A stretch of DNA of 18,080 nucleotides, from positions 1 through 18,080 of the forward strand of contig JAGCTA010000103.1 in NCBI GenBank assembly GCA_017963875.1. The letters are read 5' to 3'. Position 1 is the first letter of the stretch. Each line of letters starts with the position of its first letter. The stretch is from Victivallales bacterium. GTDB lineage: Bacteria > Verrucomicrobiota > Lentisphaeria > Oligosphaerales > Oligosphaeraceae. The notes under the pieces were generated by a model that saw nothing but the letters and a program-made list of their open reading frames with translations, was not told the DNA's origin and ran no database searches. This document shows, in pieces, positions 1 through 5,681 of this stretch. A program made the translations under genes and the position numbers.

Positions 1-198
1 CTCATCATTGACATCTCCGCATTCAATGCGGCAGATTCCATTGACATCGGCAATCTTCTGAGCAGTGGATTCCAGTTTGGATGCGGTTCGCCCGATCAGA
101 ACCACTTTCATGCCTTTTGCTGCCAAATCGACTGCGATTTCCGAGCACAATGTCCCTCCTGCTCCAGTCACTACTGCAACACGTTCTTTCCAGTTCAT
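1..198 (-). CDS. SDR-family oxidoreductase, N-terminal part (possible fructuronate/mannonate reductase)
   Basis: Only the first 66 codons are inside the window; the gene runs off the left edge. The translation starts MNWKERVAVVTGAGGTLCSE, with the glycine-rich NAD(P)-binding motif TGAGGTLC (residues 11-18) and a first Rossmann strand-helix-strand ending in VVLIGRTASKLE, typical of short-chain dehydrogenases. The start overlaps the uxaC stop as ATGA (198-195), so the two genes are translationally coupled. An in-frame ATG at 204 is an alternative start: the GGGAG upstream is 4 bases from it and 10 from the chosen one. Established knowledge: SDR-type D-mannonate oxidoreductases (fructuronate reductases) with a similar TGGGG-type motif occur beside uronate isomerase genes. 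That assignment here rests on context; the SDR fold itself is clear. It is probably cytoplasmic. Confidence 0.85.
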   Translation of the reverse strand, partial: MNWKERVAVVTGAGGTLCSEIAVDLAAKGMKVVLIGRTASKLESTAQKIADVNGICRIECGDVNDE

Positions 199-1544
199 TT
201 CCATTTTTCTCCCTTTGGTTGATTGATCATTGCTTTCGCATTGAAATAACAGACCTTTTCAGCAATGTCCTTGAGTATAGAATAATCCGACGGTATTTCT
301 TCACGGGCCGCCTTTTCCGCCAGCCATGCGCAGAAAACTCTGCGGAAGTATTCGTGCCGCACGAATGAAAGCAGGCTACGTGAATCCGTGGTCATGCCTG
401 GAAAAACTGACAGCACGCCGTATGCGGCAATATTTTCAAAGCAGTCTTTCATTCCGTGGATGTGGTCGCAGTACCACCAGGCTGGACCGAGCGTGACTTT
501 ACCGCGTTCGCCGTCTCCAGGGAATGAGCCGCTCAATACTGCGAACATCGCATGGTCTGTTGGATTCAGGGTATAGAAAATCACTCGAGGAAGGCCTGCG
601 TCTGAGCACTCCAAATCGTCTAGCAGGCTGGTCAGCGATGACAAATTGCAGGAATTGCCGATGGAGGCATAACCGCCTGCGGTGCCTGTCTGTGAACGCA
701 GTCTTGAACTTGTTTTCCGTTGTGCGCCGACATGCAGTTGAACTGTCCAGCCGAGTTTTGCATATTGAGAAGCCAGAAAGCGAAGCATATAGCAGGAGAG
801 CGCGCAACGTTCTTTTTCTGGTAAATGCCCCTGAATGAATTTCTCGAAACGCTGTCCGTTCTTGCCGTCGTCTTGCACGTATTGGAAGCCGTTGTCAAGC
901 GCATGGTCTGCGAAACGGCAACCTGCGGCATGCAATTTGCCGATTTCATTTTCCAGCCTTGAATGAAGTTCGGATAGATCTCGTACTTCTGTGAAGAGAG
1001 GATGCGTCAACGCAAGGATGTCGTCACCTCGCAAGGATGGGACGATGGACTTGAGTGAGGCGAATGGCTGCAACGGTTCTCCCAATTGCGTGCAAGGGGC
1101 CGCATACTCCACGTTAAATCGTTTCAGCAATCCGCAAGCCGAAAACTCGGGATTGCTCAACTGCTCGTTTGCCTGTCTCCATATCTTTTCCGCCGTGGCA
1201 GGGGTCAGGTCTTCCTCTATTCCGAAAATGCGATGCAATTCCAAACGGCTCCAGTCATACAGTGGATTGCCAACCAACTGCGGAAGCGTCCAACTCCATG
1301 CTTCGTATTTTTTGAAATTGGGAACGGAGCCTGTGATATATTTTTCTGGCACGCCGCAAATGCGCATGGCGCGGTGCTTATATGGGTCTGACGCAATCCA
1401 CAATTCCGTCAGGTCGCCAAATTGTCTATCCAATGATAAGTCTTTGATCGATAGATGGTTGTGCCAGTCAATAATAGGAAATCCTTTTACCACATTGAAC
1501 AATTGCCGTGCAAGGGCATCTCGCAACAGAAAGTCCGAATCCAT
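195..1544 (-). CDS. uxaC: Uronate isomerase (glucuronate/galacturonate isomerase)
   Basis: This cytoplasmic enzyme of the amidohydrolase superfamily interconverts D-glucuronate/D-fructuronate and D-galacturonate/D-tagaturonate, the entry step of hexuronate catabolism. The 449 residues are close to the usual length of about 470. Visible family signatures are IDWHNHL (H28 and H30 as first metal ligands), DHALDNGF, QLHVGAQR in the middle, and GMTTDSRSLLSFVRHEYFRR (about 383-402), the conserved C-terminal block with TDSR and RHEYFRR. The ATG at 1544 is preceded by AAAGGAG at good spacing. The gene is first in an operon with the SDR gene and is divergent from the IclR regulator. Its Shine-Dalgarno sequence falls at the edge of a 20-bp repeat (1553-1572) that recurs inverted before iclR, suggesting direct regulation by that neighbour (inference). 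No disruption is seen. Confidence 0.96.
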   Translation of the reverse strand: MDSDFLLRDALARQLFNVVKGFPIIDWHNHLSIKDLSLDRQFGDLTELWIASDPYKHRAMRICGVPEKYITGSVPNFKKYEAWSWTLPQLVGNPLYDWSRLELHRIFGIEEDLTPATAEKIWRQANEQLSNPEFSACGLLKRFNVEYAAPCTQLGEPLQPFASLKSIVPSLRGDDILALTHPLFTEVRDLSELHSRLENEIGKLHAAGCRFADHALDNGFQYVQDDGKNGQRFEKFIQGHLPEKERCALSCYMLRFLASQYAKLGWTVQLHVGAQRKTSSRLRSQTGTAGGYASIGNSCNLSSLTSLLDDLECSDAGLPRVIFYTLNPTDHAMFAVLSGSFPGDGERGKVTLGPAWWYCDHIHGMKDCFENIAAYGVLSVFPGMTTDSRSLLSFVRHEYFRRVFCAWLAEKAAREEIPSDYSILKDIAEKVCYFNAKAMINQPKGEKWK

Positions 1545-1552
1545 TAAAAGAC

Positions 1553-1701
1553 TCCTTTTATTCTCTATTGAATATTTTTAATTCTAAATACGAATACTGT
1601 ATCATTGATATCAGAAAAATCAAGGGAAAACTGCAAGTTGCACATATTATCGTATGAATTATATTAACTGGACAAAGAAATTTCAATAGAGAATAAAAGG
1701 A
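1553..1701. repeat. Perfect 20-bp inverted repeat bounding the uxaC/iclR divergent promoter region
   Basis: The left arm is 1553-1572 (TCCTTTTATTCTCTATTGAA) and the right arm is 1682-1701, its exact reverse complement; pairing stops at both ends. The 109 bases between are AT-rich. Each divergent transcript therefore carries the same 20 bases including AAAAGGA, the Shine-Dalgarno region of both genes. Each arm also holds an imperfect dyad, ATTC-N6-GAAT in the left arm. It could be a duplicated operator for the IclR protein, a duplicated leader, or the ends of a small non-autonomous element; no target duplication is evident. Confidence 0.85.
1638..1665 (+). promoter_or_regulatory. Candidate sigma70-type promoter of the IclR gene
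   Basis: A -35 TTGCAC (1638-1643) and -10 TATATT (1660-1665) are separated by 16 bases. Transcription would begin near 1672, just upstream of the right arm of the 20-bp inverted repeat, so a protein bound there could block early elongation or translation. The opposing uxaC promoter must lie between about 1580 and 1625, but several weak hexamer pairs compete and I cannot choose one. Confidence 0.5.
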
Positions 1702-1708
1702 AGAGGCC

Positions 1709-2437
1709 GTGGAGAATAAAAACACAGTTCCGATTCTGGAAAAGGCGTTGGATTTATTGGAATACATTGGAAGCAGCGAGACTGCGGTGACCTTGCCAGA
1801 ATTGCAGCAGAATCTAGGGATTTCACAGGCGTCCTGCTATCGGATTGCGATGACATTGGTTCAGCGGCAATGGCTGGAAAAATGCTCTGGCAACCGATAT
1901 GAGATTGCGGCTGGAATCAACCGTGTCGTTGGTAAACTTCAGTTTCGTCTGGAAAAATACAAGTCTTTGCAGCCCATAATGAATCAACTGGCAAACCAAG
2001 TGGGTTTTTCCGCGAAATTCTCTGTTCTCGACGGCGATGAATTTGTGAATGTCTGTTCCGCGCAATGCCGTACGGGGCTGCTCAGTTTTTCAGAGCCAGG
2101 ATTCCGTTCTCCGTTGAGGGAGATTGCATCGGTCAGCACGATTTTTCTTTCAGAACGTTCCGAGTCGGAGCAGCAACGCATTCTTGACAAGAAATCATTG
2201 CCTATCTTCCGACGTTTGAGGGAGTTCTATCGTGAAAAAGGGTATTGCATCATTCAGGGGCAGAGCGGTCATAGAGCAAAATATCCTTTTGATACGCTTT
2301 CTTTTCCTGTCAAATCGGAGCAAACGTTAAAGGGAGTGATTTCCTTTTTGAGCCTGCCTGGAATTCTGAAAGGGGAATCTGACCGAATCGCGTCTGAGGT
2401 TGGGCGGCAGTTGTATCGAGTTGTCAAATTATTGTGA
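1709..2437 (+). CDS. IclR-family transcriptional regulator
   Basis: This is a predicted DNA-binding regulator of 242 residues, a typical IclR length. The N-terminal winged helix-turn-helix spans about residues 8-62: LEKALDLLEYI begins the domain and LPELQQNLGISQASCYRIAM is the helix-turn-helix. The effector-binding domain (about 75-242) includes MNQLANQVGFSAKFSVLDGD and ends with REFYREKGYCI followed by SFPVKSEQTLKGVISFLSLPG, matching the usual IclR_C layout. Start is a GTG at 1709 behind AAAAGGAAGAGG. The gene is divergent from uxaC, which suggests it senses a uronate or keto-deoxygluconate intermediate, as KdgR-type IclR proteins do (inference from context). The 20-bp repeat in front of both genes is the obvious candidate operator and would also give autoregulation. 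Confidence 0.93.
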   Translation: MENKNTVPILEKALDLLEYIGSSETAVTLPELQQNLGISQASCYRIAMTLVQRQWLEKCSGNRYEIAAGINRVVGKLQFRLEKYKSLQPIMNQLANQVGFSAKFSVLDGDEFVNVCSAQCRTGLLSFSEPGFRSPLREIASVSTIFLSERSESEQQRILDKKSLPIFRRLREFYREKGYCIIQGQSGHRAKYPFDTLSFPVKSEQTLKGVISFLSLPGILKGESDRIASEVGRQLYRVVKLL

Positions 2438-2459
2438 AAACGTTGTCGAATTTGATAAT
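2432..2459 (+). promoter_or_regulatory. Candidate promoter of the CocE/GH51 operon with an internal AACGTT-centred dyad
   Basis: A -35 TTGTGA (2432-2437) and -10 GATAAT (2454-2459) are 16 bases apart, beginning just before the iclR stop codon. The dyad GAAAACGTTGTC (2436-2447), with 10 of 12 positions symmetric, lies in the spacer and touches the -35. An AACGTT-centred palindrome is the hallmark of LacI-family operators, and position over the spacer is a classic repression site. The DUF4091 gene at the other end of the window has the same arrangement. Confidence 0.5.
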
Positions 2460-2493
2460 TGAGTTTTCTGTGCCATCTTTTGGACAAAGAAAA

Positions 2494-2541
2494 ATGAAGC
2501 AACTCATTCAGATAAAACATAATAGGAGAAAACATCAATGA
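2494..2541 (+). CDS. Possible 15-codon leader peptide overlapping the hydrolase start
   Basis: ATG at 2494 opens a short frame, MKQLIQIKHNRRKHQ, whose TGA (2539-2541) overlaps the ATG of the CocE-type hydrolase as ATGA. It could be a coupling or leader ORF. It has only a weak ribosome binding site (GGACAAAGAAAA), contains the GGAG of the next gene inside itself, and may be chance. Confidence 0.2.
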   Translation: MKQLIQIKHNRRKHQ

Positions 2542-4139
2542 GTGAGAATATAGTCTATGAAACCTTTGTACGCATGAGTGACGGCGTTGATTTATACACC
2601 GTCGTCGTATTGCCAGAGGACGGCAAAGGAACCTATCCTACCATTATCACAAGAAATCCGTATTGTACGAAGAACGGCGGACTGGAAGCGTATAAGACAC
2701 AACACGAGTGTCACGGCTATGCATTTGTATATCAACATTGCCGAGGCACAGGACTGAGCAAGGGAATCTGCATCCCATACATCAACGAGCGCAAAGATGG
2801 GTTGGAATTGCTCGACTGGGTACGTCATCAGACATTCTATAACGGCGAGTTGTTTCTTAATGGCGGGAGTTATCTGTCCTCCGTGCATTTTTCCTATATC
2901 AACACGAATCCGCGCGACGTGAAGGGCGCATTTCTTGCCGTCCAAGACTGCAAGCGATATAACATTCTCTATCGCAATGGCTTTTTTAAGACTGGACTAC
3001 ATGGCAACTGGGCAGTGACCATGTACAAGAAAAACATGGATATCCCACGAAATATCTGTCCAGAAACCTGGCGGACACTGCCTTTGGCGGGCATCACAAA
3101 GTCCATTTTCAATGAAAAGGACAGTCAACTGGAAGAGGAATTGCTTCATCCAGACGCGTATGATGCTTTCTGGCAGACACCTGCGGGTGGCAGCGACTAT
3201 GCGGACGCCTGCAACCACTGTGACTTTCCGATTCTGCTTGTTACTGCATTCTATGACCTTTATACGGAAGGCGTTTTTGATATGTGGGACAAACTTCAGC
3301 CAGAGCGCAGGAAGGACTGTGCCCTGATTGTCACGCCATTTGAGCACGCGTATAATCCCCCATCGCGCAAGGAGCCTTCTGATGTTCCAGATTTTGAGAA
3401 TGGACGCTTGAGCGAAGTCTGTCCAGACGTTATGATTGTATGGTTCGACCATTGTCGGACAGGGGCGCCGCTTCGCTTCATCGAAAAAGGAAAGACCACC
3501 TATTACAGGCTGTTTGATAGGAAATGGATTACGGTGCCGAGGCTGGAAAATGGTCCTCGTGTCCACGAGTTCCACCTTACGAAGGAGCGTGCACTTCAAG
3601 AAGAGGGCACAGCGGAGCAGGGGAGCATCACCTATACCTACAATCCGTTTGCGCCAGCGCCTTTCGAAGGCGGCGTCTGCAACAATGTTGGTGGCATGAA
3701 AGTCCAGTCCGCTCCAAACAGTCGCTATGACATCATTTCGTTTATATCGGAGCCACTTGCTGAGGAGATGATCTGCGAGGGGCGAATTGAGGTAGAACTC
3801 TGTTGCAGTTCCACAGCACCCGATACTTGCTTCTATGTCAGGCTGGACTATATTCGAGACGGTGTCGCGTTGTCTTTACGTGATGACATTGACTCGCTTT
3901 GCAGACTGAATGCCGAATACACTCCAGGCGAGGAGCGAACGTTGAAATATGTCTTTGCCCCACATGCGTTCAAACTACTGCCTGGCGACCAACTGCGGCT
4001 GGACGTCTCGTCGTCCTGCGCTCCTTTTTTCCATGTCCACACAAACCGCAAGGGCAATCAGGCACTCCAGACAGGCGCGGACATCTGTCGGAATACCATT
4101 CATATTGGACAATCTAACGTCAGACTTTTTACCCTCTGA
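2538..4139 (+). CDS. CocE/NonD-family (S15-like) alpha/beta hydrolase
   Basis: The 533-residue protein has the two-part layout of the CocE/X-Pro dipeptidyl-peptidase S15 group. An alpha/beta-hydrolase core comes first: TYPTIITRNPY, oxyanion-hole region QHCRGTGLSKG, nucleophile elbow GGSYLS with Ser111. The likely acid is Asp240 in TAFYDLYTEG and the base His270 in TPFEHAY, with spacings close to those of cocaine esterase CocE. A C-terminal jelly-roll follows from about residue 310. The elbow is usually GxSYxG; here the last Gly is Ser114. There is no signal peptide, so it is cytoplasmic. Start is ATG behind AATAGGAG. GH51 follows 8 bases later, so the pair is surely co-transcribed; removal of acyl decorations from imported arabino-oligosaccharides would fit, though a peptidase or amidase role cannot be excluded. 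Confidence 0.85.
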   Translation: MSENIVYETFVRMSDGVDLYTVVVLPEDGKGTYPTIITRNPYCTKNGGLEAYKTQHECHGYAFVYQHCRGTGLSKGICIPYINERKDGLELLDWVRHQTFYNGELFLNGGSYLSSVHFSYINTNPRDVKGAFLAVQDCKRYNILYRNGFFKTGLHGNWAVTMYKKNMDIPRNICPETWRTLPLAGITKSIFNEKDSQLEEELLHPDAYDAFWQTPAGGSDYADACNHCDFPILLVTAFYDLYTEGVFDMWDKLQPERRKDCALIVTPFEHAYNPPSRKEPSDVPDFENGRLSEVCPDVMIVWFDHCRTGAPLRFIEKGKTTYYRLFDRKWITVPRLENGPRVHEFHLTKERALQEEGTAEQGSITYTYNPFAPAPFEGGVCNNVGGMKVQSAPNSRYDIISFISEPLAEEMICEGRIEVELCCSSTAPDTCFYVRLDYIRDGVALSLRDDIDSLCRLNAEYTPGEERTLKYVFAPHAFKLLPGDQLRLDVSSSCAPFFHVHTNRKGNQALQTGADICRNTIHIGQSNVRLFTL

Positions 4140-4147
4140 GAGAGAAC

Positions 4148-5623
4148 ATGAAACTTCACTTGATTTCTGCGCCAGACAAGGCCCATTCTATCTCCAATTA
4201 TATCCATTCAGTCTTCTTCGAGTATTTCGGACACGTCATCTACGACGGTATCTGGGTTGGGCGGGACAGTACGATACCAAACATCGACGGTATCCGCAAG
4301 GATGTCATTGACGGCTGTCATGAACTCGGTATAGGTGCAATGCGCTGGCCTGGGGGGTGCTGCGCGGACCACTATCATTGGAAGAACGGCATTGGAGCCG
4401 AGCGGCAGCCACGGCTGCATCCGATTGCTGATCCCGCAAATCCCATCTGGCGGATGGATTTCGGCACAGATGAGTTCCTGCATTTCTGCGAACTCGTTGG
4501 TGCGGAACCCGTTTTGACCGTCAATACGGCGACGGGAAGCCCAGAGGAGTTTTTAGACTGGTATGAATATGTCAACGGACCAACGGAGACAAAGTACGGT
4601 GCGTTGCGAGCAAAGAACGGCCATCCAGCACCCTACAATGTGAAGTATTGGGGCATCGGCAACACGGACGAAAATGTCTGGCACATCGACTACAACAATC
4701 CCGTCGCATACGCGCAGACGTACCTGAAATACCAGACCGTTCTCCGTGAAGACAGGAAACATCTGTATTTCATTGGTCTCGGGCTTTCAATGCGCCACGG
4801 CCTGCCTGGCTGGACGGGGAAGGCGTTGGACCATATCACGCGGAATCAGCGGGCAATGCCGCCAGACGCCTTGTCCGTCCATCACTATCTTGGCGGTATG
4901 AAGCAGGGAGGACAACTATGCGGCGGCGACGTGGACTTCACGGAGGAAGGCTATTATTCGTTGCTGAACTTGCTTGAACGTTACCAATACGACATTGATT
5001 TGCATCGTATGACTATTCGCGAGCACGCAGGGCCAAACGCGAAGACAAAAGTTTGTTTTGACGAGTGGGGCACATGGCATCCCGAAGCGACTGTCGCCAA
5101 CAATCAGAACCAGCGCCAAACGTTGCGTGATGCGATTTTCGTCGCTCTTGCCCTTCATATCTTTTACAAGAACTGCGACATTGTAGAATTCGCCATGGAG
5201 ACGCAACTCTGCAATCTGCTTCAAAGCCTTTTCGAGACATGCGGCGAAAAGTGCTACAAGACGCCGACGTTCTATGCGATGAAATTGCTGAAAGAGCATC
5301 TTGGCCAGCGGCTCGTCACAGTGCTGCCTGATGAAAAAGACGATGACCTTGATGTCGTCGCCAGCATGTCGGAAGAGGGAGAACGGCTTACGTTGAGCGT
5401 GGTCAACCGTCATCTGCATGAGAGGAGAAAACTTGACCTAGGTCTGCCCGACGGTGAATGGACTGTGTCGAAGGCGGACATCGTCACGGCAGATGACATC
5501 CATGCCACGAACAGTTTTGAAACTCCAGAAGTCATCTGCGACAGGCCATTGGCGCTTTCAGATGTGAAGAATCTTGAAGTTCCTCCGCACAGTATCGTGC
5601 GGATCTGCTTTACAAGACGGTAG
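4148..5623 (+). CDS. GH51 alpha-L-arabinofuranosidase-like protein with atypical acid/base site
   Basis: The 491 residues match intracellular GH51 in length and order: RWPGGCCADHYHWKNGIGAE (66-85), FGTDEFLHFCELVGAEPVLT (105-124), NGHPAPYNVKYWGIGN (157-172), LSVHHYLGG, the nucleophile motif FDEWGTWH with Glu306, and a C-terminal beta domain. GH51 enzymes remove terminal L-arabinofuranosyl units from arabinan or arabinoxylan oligomers by a retaining mechanism with two Glu residues. In the family the acid/base is the Glu of GNE. Here the same place reads GNTDENVW, giving Thr173 (codon 4664-4666) with Glu175 two residues on, so activity or specificity may be altered. There is no signal peptide; it is cytoplasmic. 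It sits 8 bases behind the esterase, with a weak GAGAGA ribosome site overlapping that gene's stop. Confidence 0.9.
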   Translation: MKLHLISAPDKAHSISNYIHSVFFEYFGHVIYDGIWVGRDSTIPNIDGIRKDVIDGCHELGIGAMRWPGGCCADHYHWKNGIGAERQPRLHPIADPANPIWRMDFGTDEFLHFCELVGAEPVLTVNTATGSPEEFLDWYEYVNGPTETKYGALRAKNGHPAPYNVKYWGIGNTDENVWHIDYNNPVAYAQTYLKYQTVLREDRKHLYFIGLGLSMRHGLPGWTGKALDHITRNQRAMPPDALSVHHYLGGMKQGGQLCGGDVDFTEEGYYSLLNLLERYQYDIDLHRMTIREHAGPNAKTKVCFDEWGTWHPEATVANNQNQRQTLRDAIFVALALHIFYKNCDIVEFAMETQLCNLLQSLFETCGEKCYKTPTFYAMKLLKEHLGQRLVTVLPDEKDDDLDVVASMSEEGERLTLSVVNRHLHERRKLDLGLPDGEWTVSKADIVTADDIHATNSFETPEVICDRPLALSDVKNLEVPPHSIVRICFTRR

Positions 5624-5638
5624 TAGAAAACACGCTAT

Positions 5639-5659
5639 AGTTTATTCTCATGATAAACT
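5639..5659. promoter_or_regulatory. Dyad upstream of the alpha-2-macroglobulin gene
   Basis: AGTTTAT (5639-5645) and ATAAACT (5653-5659) form a perfect 7-bp inverted repeat around a 7-base loop, in the 58-base gap between GH51 and the macroglobulin gene. It lies 22 bases before the start codon and just before the AGGAG site. It could be an operator or an RNA hairpin affecting read-through or translation. No convincing -35/-10 pair was found in this gap. Confidence 0.4.
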
Positions 5660-5681
5660 TGATAAATAGGAGAAAGAATCT

